DNA of 64,000 bases from Leadbetterella sp. (GCA_019638185.1 JAHBUH010000004.1:163411-227410), one strand, 5' to 3'; shown: positions 19,070-28,353, counted from the first letter of the stretch. Translations and numbers: made by a program. Notes: generated from the letters alone by a model not told the origin.

Positions 19070-19090
19070 TAGTCCGGGGGAGGTGAACGC

Positions 19091-20308
19091 TCAGAAGGTA
19101 AGCATCAGCTTCACCTCCTCCCCTTTCCGGTTTACGATCACCGGCACGGTCTGGCCTTTCTCTGAAGTATTCAGCACTTCCATGTAGCTGTAAACGTCTT
19201 TGATCTCACGGTCACCCACTTTCAGCAGGATATCACCGGCCTGGATACCGGCTTTTTCTGCGGGGCGGCCCTCTGAAACCCCATCTATCTTCAGCCCTTT
19301 GCCGGAATAGGAATAATCCGGCATCACGCCCATGGTCACTTTGAAAGAGCTCCGGGTAGCATTGGCATGCGGATTGGAAGTTTTCTTGAAATCTATTTTG
19401 GGCAGTTCGTCCAGGTGGGAAACCAGCTGGATCACGTAGTTAGTAATGAGTTTCATGCCGTTATAGTTCAGCAGGTGAGCGTCATCACTGGGCTTATGAT
19501 AATCTTCATGGCCTCCGGTGAAGAGAAACAGCACCGGGATATCCTTCAGGTAAAAAGAGGAATGATCACTGGGCCCCATGCCAGTAGAATCCAGCGTGTA
19601 TTTCAGCTCCATACACATCCCCAGCTCAGGCCCCCATTTTTCCAGTGCCGTGCTGGTGCCGATGCCACCGATGGTCAGGCCCTTGTCCTGGCGGTAGCGG
19701 CCTATCATGTCCATATTAATCATCACGTTAATGCTTTTCGGATCAATGCCCGAGTGCTCGGTCATGTATTTGGAGCCCAGCAGGCCCAGCTCTTCGCCGG
19801 AAAAGGCAGCAAAAAGGAAATTGTAGTTCTCTGTCTTTTTATTGGTAGCGTAATACCGGGCCAGCTCCAGCATACCGGCCACACCGGAAGCGTTATCGTC
19901 GGCCCCGTTATGGATCTCGCCTTTGGAGTCCGGCTTCAGGGAGCTTCCCTGGTCACCTTTACCCAGGTGGTCATAGTGAGCTCCGATGATGATGGTGTAA
20001 GGCTGTCCGTTATCAATGTACCCCAGGATATTGTGGGCTTTTACCTCGCCGGCAGTGCCTTTTTTAGCCATAAATTCCTGGCGGAAATCTTGCTGGCCGG
20101 GATAGGGTTTAAGCCCGGCTTTTTTAAAGCTTTTGATGATATAGTCGCCCGCTTTTCTTTCACCGGCCGTACCGGTGCCCCTGCCTTCCAGCTTATCGGA
20201 GGAAAGGTATTCCACATGGGTTTTCAGCAGCTTTTCATCCACTGTCTGGGCTGTGGCACAGAAGCTCAACAGGAGAAACAGGGCGGTTAATCGTATCATA
20301 ATCCTCAA
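19091..20308 (-). CDS. Secreted M28 metallopeptidase with PDZ domain
   Basis: Periplasmic di-zinc aminopeptidase. Signal peptide at 1-20 (ends CATAQ). The zinc ligands appear in order: GAHYDHLG (His), NGADDNASGVAG (bridging Asp), FSGEELGLLGS (catalytic Glu pair), NMDMIGR (Asp) and EDYHKPSDD (His). A C-terminal PDZ domain (about 320-405, GLKIDGVSEGRPAEKAGIQAG) probably recognises C-termini or regulates access. 405 aa; this domain order is common in Bacteroidota. Convergent with hisB, with a weak GGAGGTGAA/TTCACCTCC hairpin between them. Confidence 0.9.
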   Translation of the reverse strand: MRIMIRLTALFLLLSFCATAQTVDEKLLKTHVEYLSSDKLEGRGTGTAGERKAGDYIIKSFKKAGLKPYPGQQDFRQEFMAKKGTAGEVKAHNILGYIDNGQPYTIIIGAHYDHLGKGDQGSSLKPDSKGEIHNGADDNASGVAGMLELARYYATNKKTENYNFLFAAFSGEELGLLGSKYMTEHSGIDPKSINVMINMDMIGRYRQDKGLTIGGIGTSTALEKWGPELGMCMELKYTLDSTGMGPSDHSSFYLKDIPVLFLFTGGHEDYHKPSDDAHLLNYNGMKLITNYVIQLVSHLDELPKIDFKKTSNPHANATRSSFKVTMGVMPDYSYSGKGLKIDGVSEGRPAEKAGIQAGDILLKVGDREIKDVYSYMEVLNTSEKGQTVPVIVNRKGEEVKLMLTF

Positions 20309-20402
20309 TATTTTCGTTAGTTTTTTAGTGTTTCTAGGTTTTCTTGGACAAATTGCGTCCGAAAGTTATTTACTTACAAAGTTAACTCAAAATAAGCGAA
20401 AT

Positions 20403-20747
20403 ATGTCTATGTTTGATATGATGAACATGATGGGCAAGGTAAAAGAAATGCAGTCTAAAATGCAGGAGGCCCAGGAGAAACTTGGTGAGATCACGGCTGA
20501 AGGAGAAGCCGGCGGCGGCATGGTGAAGGCGCTGGTAAACGGAAAGAAAGAACTGCTGAGCATTGAGGTGGAACCCGAGCTGTTTAAGCCGGAAGATGCC
20601 CGGCTGACTCAGGACCTGATCGTGGCGGCCGTGAATAATGCCCTCCGGAAGGTGGAAGAATCCGCCAAGGAAGAAATGGCCAAAGTCACCGACGGCCTGA
20701 TGCCGAAGATCCCGGGTTTCGACCTGGACGGCCTGTTTAAAAAGTAA
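20403..20747 (+). CDS. YbaB/EbfC-family nucleoid-associated protein
   Basis: 114-aa DNA-binding protein that forms a tweezer-shaped dimer. Start chosen at 20403 (MSMFDMMNMMGKVKEMQ), the family's usual Met-rich opening; longer in-frame forms run antisense into the M28 gene. Family motif: GGGMVKALVNGKKELLSIEVEPEL. Elsewhere the gene usually lies with dnaX-recR, which are not here. It precedes a glycosyltransferase by 32 bases. Confidence 0.9.
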   Translation: MSMFDMMNMMGKVKEMQSKMQEAQEKLGEITAEGEAGGGMVKALVNGKKELLSIEVEPELFKPEDARLTQDLIVAAVNNALRKVEESAKEEMAKVTDGLMPKIPGFDLDGLFKK

Positions 20748-20779
20748 TCCATTTCCCTAAACGGATACCCCTGACCGTC

Positions 20780-21784
20780 TTGAAAAATATAGCTGTAGTC
20801 ATTCTCAACTTTAACGGGAAACATTTCCTGGAAATGTTTATCCAAAACACACTGGATAACAGCCCGGAAGCCGAAGTGGTGGTGGTGGATAATGCTTCCA
20901 CGGATGATTCCGTTACTTATCTGAAAGCCACTTTCCCGGAAGTACGCCTGGTGGAGCTCGACAGAAATTACGGTTTTGCCGAAGGCTATAACCGGGGGCT
21001 GGCGGATCTGAACCACGAGTATTTTGTACTGCTCAATTCGGACGTGGAAGTAACGCCGGGATGGCTCCCACCCCTGCTGAAAACTATCCTGCGCCGCCCG
21101 GACATCGCTGTGGTTCAGCCTAAGATCCGGGACTACCACCGCAAGACGCACTTTGAATACGCCGGTGCTGCCGGCGGATATGTAGATGTGCTGGGCTATG
21201 CGTTTTGTCGCGGACGCCTTTTTGATCACCTGGAAAAAGATAACGGGCAATACAACACCTCTTCCGATATTTTCTGGGCTTCAGGAGCCTGTTTTTTTGT
21301 ACAATCTGAGGTATTCCGGGCCATGAAAGGCTTTGATGCACGGTTTTTTGCACACATGGAGGAGATCGACCTCTGCTGGCGGATGCATAACCTGGGTTAC
21401 AGCATAGCCTATCAGCCGGAGTCGCTGGTGTATCATGTAGGCGGCGGTACCCTGGCCGCGGAGAACCCTTACAAGACTTACCTGAATTTCCGGAATAACC
21501 TGGCCATGCTGTTTAAGAACCTCCCGGGCCGGTACCTGGTCCCCCTGCTGTTCCTGCGTTTAACCCTGGACGGGATCTCGGGTATCCGTTTCCTGCTTCA
21601 GGGGTCGGTCAGGAACCTGTGGGCCGTCTTGAAGTCGCATTTTATGTTCTACTGGTGGTTACCATACCTGATCAGGAAGCGTTCCAAAAGCTTTCTCGGG
21701 TTTCAGAAGCTATATGCGGGTTCTATAGTTTGGGATTACTTTGTCAGAAAGAAAAAAACCTATACGGAAATATGCTCAAGGTAG
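20780..21784 (+). CDS. GT2 glycosyltransferase, rhamnosyltransferase-like
   Basis: 334 aa. It opens AVVILNFNGKHFLEMFIQ, with the nucleotide Asp in VVVDNASTDDSV, the DxD-equivalent LLNSDVEVTPGWL, and the catalytic-loop marker FAHMEEIDLCWRMHNLGY. This is the WbbL/RfbF-like group that adds deoxysugars to surface glycans. The C-terminus has hydrophobic patches that may bind the membrane. The start is TTG; the family start aligns there and no nearby ATG is available. The gene overlaps coaE by 13 bases. Confidence 0.88.
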   Translation: MKNIAVVILNFNGKHFLEMFIQNTLDNSPEAEVVVVDNASTDDSVTYLKATFPEVRLVELDRNYGFAEGYNRGLADLNHEYFVLLNSDVEVTPGWLPPLLKTILRRPDIAVVQPKIRDYHRKTHFEYAGAAGGYVDVLGYAFCRGRLFDHLEKDNGQYNTSSDIFWASGACFFVQSEVFRAMKGFDARFFAHMEEIDLCWRMHNLGYSIAYQPESLVYHVGGGTLAAENPYKTYLNFRNNLAMLFKNLPGRYLVPLLFLRLTLDGISGIRFLLQGSVRNLWAVLKSHFMFYWWLPYLIRKRSKSFLGFQKLYAGSIVWDYFVRKKKTYTEICSR

Positions 21785-22392
21785 GGATCACCGGCGGGAT
21801 AGGCAGCGGTAAAAGTACCGTAGCCCGGGTATTTGCAGCCCTGGGCATACCGGTTTACGAGGCCGATGAACGCGCCAAAGTCCTGATTGAAGAAGACCCG
21901 GAGATCGTCAGCGGCATCCGGGCGCTTTTCGGCGATGAGGCCTACCGGGCTGACGGCAAATATAATAAAACGTATGTGGCTGAAAAGGTGTTCCGGCATC
22001 CGGGCCTTCTCCAAAAGCTTAACGGCCTCGTACACCCGGCGGTGGGAAAGGATTTTGAAGACTGGGCTGCCCGCCAGCATGCTCCTTATGTGATCAAGGA
22101 AGCGGCCGTTATGAACCGGGGTGCCGGCCACCGGGATGCCGGCCACCGGGATGCCGGCCTGGACAGGATCATTGTGGTCAGCAGCCCTCTGGCGCTGCGC
22201 ATAGAACGGATAAAAAATCGCGACGGAAGGTCACAGGAGCAGATTGAAAATATCATCCGGAACCAGAAGAGCGAGGAAGAATTCCAGGCTATGGCCGATT
22301 ACGTGATTCCTAATAACGAGCAGGAATTTATTACGGAACAGGTTCTACGCGTAGATGCCGCACTAAGAGGCAGCGCCCTGGATTTGGGCTAA
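21772..22392 (+). CDS. coaE: Dephospho-CoA kinase, with internal tandem duplication
   Basis: Phosphorylates dephospho-CoA, the last step of CoA synthesis. The P-loop GGIGSGKS is at residues 8-15, the CoA-site segment YEADERAK follows, and IKNRDGRSQEQI is the lid region. Start set at 21772 (MLKVGITGG) since any longer form runs through the preceding glycosyltransferase. 206 aa is usual. In the segment that in homologues reads like KEAALLFESG, this copy reads KEAAVMNRGAG and then a doubled GHRDA unit, caused by an in-frame 15-bp tandem repeat. The rest of the protein is intact. Confidence 0.9.
   Translation: MLKVGITGGIGSGKSTVARVFAALGIPVYEADERAKVLIEEDPEIVSGIRALFGDEAYRADGKYNKTYVAEKVFRHPGLLQKLNGLVHPAVGKDFEDWAARQHAPYVIKEAAVMNRGAGHRDAGHRDAGLDRIIVVSSPLALRIERIKNRDGRSQEQIENIIRNQKSEEEFQAMADYVIPNNEQEFITEQVLRVDAALRGSALDLG
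22126..22155 (+). repeat. 15-bp tandem duplication inside coaE
   Basis: Two perfect copies of GGCCACCGGGATGCC, flanked by TGCC before and GGCC after, encoding GHRDA twice. The reading frame is kept. Confidence 0.95.
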
Positions 22393-22683
22393 CAGCCGGT
22401 CAAGGTTATCAAAACGGTCTATCCATATTTTACGGAACTGCTCCAGCCATTGGTCTATTTCCTTCATTTTATCAATCTCCAGCCGGTAATAAATTTCTCT
22501 CCCTTTGTGTTCCTGCCTGACCAGCTCGCATTCGGTTAAGATGCGCAGGTGCTTGGAAACGGCCTGACGGGAAGTGTCGAAATGTTCGGCAATGGCATTA
22601 GGCGTCATGGCCTGTACGGCAATTAAAACAATGATGGCCCGCCGGGTAGGATCTGCTACGGCCTGAAAAATATCCCTTCTCAT
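22363..22683 (-). CDS. ArsR-family transcriptional regulator
   Basis: 106-aa winged-helix repressor. It opens RRDIFQAVADPTRRAIIVLI and carries the recognition helix TSRQAVSKHLRIL and the wing EHKGREIYYRL. The start at 22683 matches the family; an upstream extension has no homologous character. The metal-binding ELCVCDL motif of arsenic/zinc sensors is absent. This branch often controls SRPBCC/AHSA1-type genes, but none is adjacent. Its last 30 bases overlap the end of coaE on the opposite strand. Confidence 0.88.
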   Translation of the reverse strand: MRRDIFQAVADPTRRAIIVLIAVQAMTPNAIAEHFDTSRQAVSKHLRILTECELVRQEHKGREIYYRLEIDKMKEIDQWLEQFRKIWIDRFDNLDRLLAQIQGAAS

Positions 22684-22814
22684 GGTACGGTTGGCTTGAA
22701 TCAGGAAACCAATTAGTTGCGAATATAACCCACTCCCACCCGTATTACAAGCTTTTACGCTAATTTTTGGGATCGCCGGCACGCGGGTCCGTAAAAACCC
22801 ATACCCCTGTTAAC

Positions 22815-22878
22815 AGGAAAATCCGGCTGCCTGCAGCCGGATTTTCCTATAAACCGGTTTGCCTTTTCCGGGCAAACC
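22815..22878 (-). terminator. Double hairpin after susD
   Basis: The first structure met by minus-strand transcripts is GGTTTGCC/GGCAAACC (22856-22863, 22871-22878; 8 bp). The second is a perfect 15-bp stem AGGAAAATCCGGCTG / CAGCCGGATTTTCCT (22815-22829, 22834-22848) with a 4-base loop. Neither is followed by a clear T-tract, so the hairpins may act in RNA stability as much as termination. Confidence 0.7.
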
Positions 22879-22894
22879 TTCCGTACATCTATGC

Positions 22895-24346
22895 TTAGTT
22901 AGCGTATCCCGGGTTTTGAACCATTTTAGGATTCGCCTGCATTTCAGTGATATAAATAGGCAGAATGAAACGGAAATTCTTAGCCGCTAACGTTTTGCTG
23001 TCACCGGAAGGAGCATCCGCATCCAGTCTTTCTACCGGCAGGCCACGTCTCTTCAAATCCCAGAACCGGTGTCCTTCAAAGGCCAGCTCTTTGAATCTTT
23101 CGTTCATGATCTCAGAGATAGCCTGATCTTTTGAGGTCAGGGTTACGTTTTTGTACCCGGTGATCCTGGCGGCTCTCAGGGCATTCAGATCTGACTCCGC
23201 GCTGTTAGCACCGGTGTAGGCGTTAGTTTCTGCCCTGGCTTCAGCCCGGATCAGGTACATTTCTGCCGTTCTGAATACTTTAAGATCAGCCACGTTTTCG
23301 TTTGTAGTGGCATATCCTGTACCCGCATATTTATTAACAATATAGCTGAAAGGTCTTCCGGCAGCTTTATACAGCGGCTCATCAATCACATACACCTTGC
23401 CTCTGATATCATCTGCTGAATAAGAAGTGTACAGTTTGCTGGACGGGATCCAGGAAGTACTGCTGGGCAGATCCAGTTTACCACTTGAATTTTTGGTAAA
23501 CACACCCCGGTAAATACCTCCTACCCGGTTTCCTGAGTTCCTGGCCAGTTTAAAGGCCACTTCCGTAGTGCTGGCATCTTTCCACAGGGCTTCAAAATCC
23601 GCACCGGTGGCTAAAGGCAGAGCCTGGATATATTCTGTACTGTAAGTAATGGCATCATTCCAGTTTCTCATATACAGGGCGATCCGGGCATGTAAAGCCG
23701 TGGCCGCCAGTTTGGAAGCCCGGTTTTTGTCTGTCAGGTTATTGGGAAGAAGACTCTTAGACTCATTCAGATCTTTCAGGATTTTGTCGAAGTATTCTTT
23801 CATTCCCAATCTGCCAAACGTTTCCAGGGAAGGTAATTCCATATATGGCATGGCCAGGCCTGACTCAGAGTAATTATCGCAGTAATATCTGAACAGTTCA
23901 AAGTGCGCATAAGCTCTCAGGAAAAGGGCTTCTCCTTTTACCCTGCTTTTCAGATCGGCATCACTGGTAGTCTCTTCAATGGCGTTAGGAAGCGCCTGCA
24001 GCAGGCGGTTTACCCGGTCAATAATCTGGTAGTTCACCACATGCGCCTGGTAGTTATCCCGGATACCGATATCATCGTAGTTATATTTCCACTCGTGCGT
24101 ACTTTGCGCATTATAGAAATCCCCCTGCTTTAATTCATCGGAAAAAACGCCGTTCAGACGGATATTCATTTCCGTTCCAAGATTGGCATAAGCACCAATC
24201 AGCAGGGATTCGTTATTTTTTACCGTCCGCAGCGCGGTCTCACCTGCTATGAAATCTGTTTCCTTTATATTGATCAGATCTTCACAGGAGCTAAAAACCA
24301 CTGTAACAAGGGAAAGTAATACTATATTATATATTTTCTTAAACAT
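22895..24346 (-). CDS. SusD/RagB nutrient-binding outer-membrane lipoprotein
   Basis: Surface lipoprotein that captures glycans or peptides and hands them to the SusC channel. Lipobox VVFSSC at about residues 16-21. The central TPR-like SusD fold is evident from ALFLRAYAHFELFRYYCDNY, and the conserved C-terminal AEMYLIRAEARAETN and NERFKELAFEGHRFWDLKRRG are hallmark SusD_RagB motifs. 483 aa is normal. It lies 30 bases after susC on one transcript. No glycosidase or sigma regulator adjoins it, so the ligand cannot be named. Confidence 0.95.
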   Translation of the reverse strand: MFKKIYNIVLLSLVTVVFSSCEDLINIKETDFIAGETALRTVKNNESLLIGAYANLGTEMNIRLNGVFSDELKQGDFYNAQSTHEWKYNYDDIGIRDNYQAHVVNYQIIDRVNRLLQALPNAIEETTSDADLKSRVKGEALFLRAYAHFELFRYYCDNYSESGLAMPYMELPSLETFGRLGMKEYFDKILKDLNESKSLLPNNLTDKNRASKLAATALHARIALYMRNWNDAITYSTEYIQALPLATGADFEALWKDASTTEVAFKLARNSGNRVGGIYRGVFTKNSSGKLDLPSSTSWIPSSKLYTSYSADDIRGKVYVIDEPLYKAAGRPFSYIVNKYAGTGYATTNENVADLKVFRTAEMYLIRAEARAETNAYTGANSAESDLNALRAARITGYKNVTLTSKDQAISEIMNERFKELAFEGHRFWDLKRRGLPVERLDADAPSGDSKTLAAKNFRFILPIYITEMQANPKMVQNPGYAN

Positions 24347-24376
24347 TTTCAGTTAACTTTTTTATTACAACTTATT

Positions 24377-27300
24377 TTAAAGTTTCAGATCAATACCAAA
24401 TACCACCATCTTTGGATTAGGATATTCCACAAGACTAATGTTATTATTATCTTCAGGATCCACTCCTCTCCATGGGCTCCAGATAGCCAGGTTATGGAAG
24501 TTCACATACACGTTAGCGCCTTTGAAGTATCCGTTACCCAGTTTGATCCTTGGGATATTGTAGGCAATATTCAGACTTCTGAAACGTAAGAAGCGCGCAT
24601 CTTCCAGGTCGGAAGAAGTGAAGTTCTTCGCATAAGCCGGTGAAGCATAGAATTTGTGATCACCCGGTTTCAGCCACTGGTTATCGATCAGCTCCCTGGA
24701 CTGGTTAACGGCAGAGGTGTAACCTGCTGTACCATCCGTGATCCAGTTTCTTACGTTATTGCTCCGGGTTACATGGAATTGGTAAGAGAAGTTACTTACC
24801 ACGCTGAATCCTTTGTATTTAACATCAAAGTTAAAGCCTCCCACATGCTTAGGCAGGTAGGTTCCCCATTTAGCAAACTGGCCGGCCTGGGCAAAGTTAG
24901 TAGTAGTTCCTCCGTCTGCGGTTTCATACGTAGGACGTCCGGTTTCAGGATCAGCTCCCAGGTAATGATAGGTATAGTGCGAACCGTAAGGCAGCCCTTT
25001 CCGGATCACGAAAGTTCCCAGGAAGTATTCATCCACCAGACCCAGATCCTCGATATTATTGTTATTAATGGCATGGTTAAAACCGGCAGCCACTAACAGG
25101 TCTCTGTTCTTAATGATATCCACGTTTACGCTTACTTCCACACCCTTGTTTGTCATGATACCGGCATTGATATCCAGGGATCCGAAACCGGTAGTAGCGC
25201 TCAGCGGCTGTCTTACAAACAGGTCAATGGTCTTATTCTGGTACACATCAAATGCGAAAGTGGCGCGATCCCTGAATAAACCAAAGTCCAGACCCACATT
25301 CAGCTTTTGAATTCTTTCAATTTTCAGGTTAGGGTTACCCGGTGAAGAAGGATAAAGACCTGAAAGAGTAGAACCTATGTAGCTGGTAGAACCAAAGGCC
25401 GGCAGCTGGCTTCCCGCATAGTTCGGAACCGTGGTAGCCACTACACCATAGCTACCGGATGAAATACTACCGATGTTAGGTACGGTACCGTAGTTCACTC
25501 TCAGTCTGGCATTGGTGATAGGTCTTACGTTCTGCATAAAGCTCTCATGGCTGATGTTCCATACCGCACCGGCAGACCAGGTGGTGATCTCTTTATTGGC
25601 ATCATTCTGGATCCGGGAAGTTCCGTCTCTACGAACGTTTGCGTTAAGGGTGATCCGGTCAGCGAAGCTGTATTCTGCTGTAGCAAAGTAGGAACGGATA
25701 CCATAACCTGATCTTGCACTGGCAGCGTTCTGAGCCATGGTAGCACTACCGTTAGTAGGGAGAGGGCTACTTCCCTGACCGGTATTCAGCAATGCCGGGT
25801 TCAGGTTATACAGCAGGAATCCTAATCCTTTTCTATACCCCCGGATGGCTTCATAGTATCCGGCTATGGTAAAGGAATGATTCGGGTTAAGACGCTTGGT
25901 GTAGCTCAGGCTGGAGGTATTGATTAATTCCGCGCTGATGTAGTTACCTTCCCGGGCGTACCCGTTCTGGAAGGGCTGGGTGCTACCGGAATAGGTACCC
26001 GGATCAATGTAGGTTTCATACAGGGTGTTAGCAACATCTACCCCAAACACGTTCCTGAACGTCAGTCCTTCCATAATGTCATAATTAATGGTAAGACCTG
26101 TATTAAACTTCATCTGCTTCTCTTTATCTCTGGCATGCTGGCTTCTTTCCAGGAGGTTAGCCAGGGTTTTCAGGTTCAGGTTAGTACCGCCACCACCAAA
26201 GTTCAGGGTGCCGTCAGCCAGATAAGGATTATCATAGGGTTTTGCCCGGTAGATCATCTGGAACGGGTTAAGTGTACTGTTACCATAGAAATCACCCACG
26301 GCATTGATCTTCTCGGCATAGCCCAGCATGGTGTTCCAGTTAAAGGATACTTTCTTACCGGTATTGCTCAGGTTATACCGCCCTGTATACCGGGTCAGGC
26401 CTGAAGTTTTATCAATACCCTGCTGTTTAAAGTAACTTCCGGAAGCAAAAAACCGGGTTTTCTCTGTTCCACCACTGGCAGAAAGTTCGTAGGTATTGGA
26501 AACGCCTGTTCTGAACAGCAGATCGGAGATGTTCGTATTGGTGTTTCTCAGCTTATTGAGTTCCTGGTCGTACGCCTGAAGTTCGGCTTCAGTTTTCTTG
26601 GCGTTAGCCGGGTTTTTCCGGCTGTAATACCAGCCGGGCATCACCGTGCTGGTACCTGTCATCAGGCCTATACGCTCTTCGTAGTCCAGCAGCTCAGAGG
26701 AGCTCATCAGGTTCATTCGGGAGAAGTCCGGAGGAGACGTGTAGCCGCTTTGGAAACGGGCGGTATATTCTGTCTCTCCTGCTTTACCCTGCTTGGTAGT
26801 GATCACCACTACCCCTACACCACCCCGTGCACCGTAGATAGCGGCCGAGTTAGCATCTTTCAGGATGGTGATCGTCTCAAAATCATTAGGGTTCAACGTA
26901 TAAAATGTACCGGATTCCGTAGGTACCCCGTCTACGATGAACAGCGGCTGGGCGCCCGCACCCTGGATAGACTGCACCCCGCGGATGGTGATCTGGGCAT
27001 TAGCACCGGGCTGACCCGATCCTGAGTTAACCAGTACCCCCGGTGCCCTTCCCTGCAGCGCCTGGGTAAAAGAACCCACCGGCCTGTTTTCAGTCACATC
27101 CGATTTTAAAATACTGGCAGCCCCGGCAAATTTATTCCGCGAAAAAGTGGAATAGCCGGTAGCCACTACCTCTTCCAGGAGGGTAGCATCGCTTTCCAGG
27201 TCAATATTAATGACCGTTCTGTTGTTAATGGCAACCTCCTGTTTTAAAAAGCCCACAAAAGAAAAAACAAGTTTTCCATTCCGGGGGGCATTGATGGTGT

Positions 27301-27475
27301 AATTTCCATCTGCAGTGGTCTGAACCGCTGCATTGGTTCCCTGCACCTGAACGGTTACGCCGGGCATAGGCGAACCATCATCTTTCGCTTTTACGTGCCC
27401 GGTTACTCTTACCTGTTGGGCAAAGCCCGTACTGGCCATCATCAAGCAAAAAATACTTAATAAAAATCTCCTCAT
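24377..27475 (-). CDS. SusC/RagA TonB-linked outer-membrane receptor
   Basis: Outer-membrane beta-barrel that imports the SusD-bound substrate using TonB energy. Order: signal peptide (1-19, ending GFAQ), carboxypeptidase-like CNA_B domain (about 22-100, PMPGVTVQVQGTN), plug (about 110-230, with the SusC signature VVITTKQGKAGETEY), then the barrel to residue 1032. There is no N-terminal STN/secretin domain, so it should not signal to a FecI/FecR pair, in line with the absence of such genes. The barrel ends with an amphipathic strand (MVVFGIDLKL) recognised by BAM. Confidence 0.96.
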   Translation of the reverse strand: MRRFLLSIFCLMMASTGFAQQVRVTGHVKAKDDGSPMPGVTVQVQGTNAAVQTTADGNYTINAPRNGKLVFSFVGFLKQEVAINNRTVINIDLESDATLLEEVVATGYSTFSRNKFAGAASILKSDVTENRPVGSFTQALQGRAPGVLVNSGSGQPGANAQITIRGVQSIQGAGAQPLFIVDGVPTESGTFYTLNPNDFETITILKDANSAAIYGARGGVGVVVITTKQGKAGETEYTARFQSGYTSPPDFSRMNLMSSSELLDYEERIGLMTGTSTVMPGWYYSRKNPANAKKTEAELQAYDQELNKLRNTNTNISDLLFRTGVSNTYELSASGGTEKTRFFASGSYFKQQGIDKTSGLTRYTGRYNLSNTGKKVSFNWNTMLGYAEKINAVGDFYGNSTLNPFQMIYRAKPYDNPYLADGTLNFGGGGTNLNLKTLANLLERSQHARDKEKQMKFNTGLTINYDIMEGLTFRNVFGVDVANTLYETYIDPGTYSGSTQPFQNGYAREGNYISAELINTSSLSYTKRLNPNHSFTIAGYYEAIRGYRKGLGFLLYNLNPALLNTGQGSSPLPTNGSATMAQNAASARSGYGIRSYFATAEYSFADRITLNANVRRDGTSRIQNDANKEITTWSAGAVWNISHESFMQNVRPITNARLRVNYGTVPNIGSISSGSYGVVATTVPNYAGSQLPAFGSTSYIGSTLSGLYPSSPGNPNLKIERIQKLNVGLDFGLFRDRATFAFDVYQNKTIDLFVRQPLSATTGFGSLDINAGIMTNKGVEVSVNVDIIKNRDLLVAAGFNHAINNNNIEDLGLVDEYFLGTFVIRKGLPYGSHYTYHYLGADPETGRPTYETADGGTTTNFAQAGQFAKWGTYLPKHVGGFNFDVKYKGFSVVSNFSYQFHVTRSNNVRNWITDGTAGYTSAVNQSRELIDNQWLKPGDHKFYASPAYAKNFTSSDLEDARFLRFRSLNIAYNIPRIKLGNGYFKGANVYVNFHNLAIWSPWRGVDPEDNNNISLVEYPNPKMVVFGIDLKL

Positions 27476-27518
27476 AAAGGTTTTTGGTTAAAAAGTTAAT
27501 ATTTAGTTAATGTAAAGG

Positions 27519-27549
27519 TAAAGATAAGGTGTATTTTCACATCTATCAA
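27519..27549 (-). promoter_or_regulatory. Promoter of the susC-susD operon
   Basis: On the minus strand TTG (27547-27549), 20 bases, then TATCTTTA (27519-27526). This fits Bacteroidota TTTG-N19/20-TAnnTTTG with one mismatch in the last base. It predicts a leader of roughly 35-40 bases. Confidence 0.55.
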
Positions 27550-27633
27550 TATTTCGCATGCAAATATTTGTCAAGTAACTATCTGTACCTCATACTAAAT
27601 ATCATCCTCCCTCAGCCGGATTCACGCATTGGG

Positions 27634-28353
27634 TCAGGCAGAGGCCAGGGTTTCCTCCAGCGCCACAGCTCCCGGAAACAGGATATTATTTTCCAAATGA
27701 ATATGCAGATGAAGGTCTTCCTCAAATTCTTTTAGCAGGGAAAGTGTGACCCGGTAGGTGTTACAGGCATCTTCAGGCGGCGTATAATGACCGGTGAGTT
27801 CCGCAATCCGGCGGAAACGCTCCCCCTCTCCGTCATGATCATGCATCATGGCCTGCACGGGGTTCTGCACGCTTCCGAACGGCGCCTGTACGGGTATCCC
27901 TTCCTTTTGGGCATTGACCATTTTCCGGATGTACGGAAACAGCATAAATTCTTCTTTTTTCATGTGAACGGTCAGTTCACCGGCCGATTCCTTAAACAGC
28001 TGTTCCACTTCTGCCAGCTCCGGGTGATGCCCGCCATGCACACGTACTATTTTCTCAAGGAAAGGCGATATCTCCACAAGCCGGGTGTCCACATAGCGAT
28101 GATGCTTTTTCTCAATATAGTCGGCCAGCAGATCCAGGGGCCAGGATTTATAATCCATGCCTGCTGCTCCGGCTTCAGCGGTAGCTCCTTCCAGGTCCCG
28201 GAGGAGCTGGTCTGTTTCTGCTTCCGGGCAGGCATCGGCTATGGTCCGGTTTCCGTTACAGCAGAAGTCTATCCCGTACCGTTTGAAGACCGGTGCGGTG
28301 CGGTAGTCGTCAGCTACCAGTTTTCCAATGATGGTGTCAGTTGTAATACGCAT
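27634..28353 (-). CDS. ric: Iron-sulfur cluster repair di-iron protein (RIC/ScdA/YtfE)
   Basis: Repairs Fe-S clusters damaged by nitric oxide or peroxide and can reduce NO at a di-iron site in a four-helix bundle. The N-terminal ScdA_N domain (1-60) holds YGIDFCCNG with the CC pair. The hemerythrin-like domain carries the metal ligands in KKHHRYVD, RVHGGHHPELAE, HMKKEEFMLFPYI, MMHDHDGEG and EEDLHLHIHLENNILFP. 239 aa is normal. It is the last gene of the Rrf2-cbb3 operon, 21 bases after the preceding stop, which fits a nitrosative-stress role. Confidence 0.94.
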   Translation of the reverse strand: MRITTDTIIGKLVADDYRTAPVFKRYGIDFCCNGNRTIADACPEAETDQLLRDLEGATAEAGAAGMDYKSWPLDLLADYIEKKHHRYVDTRLVEISPFLEKIVRVHGGHHPELAEVEQLFKESAGELTVHMKKEEFMLFPYIRKMVNAQKEGIPVQAPFGSVQNPVQAMMHDHDGEGERFRRIAELTGHYTPPEDACNTYRVTLSLLKEFEEDLHLHIHLENNILFPGAVALEETLASA

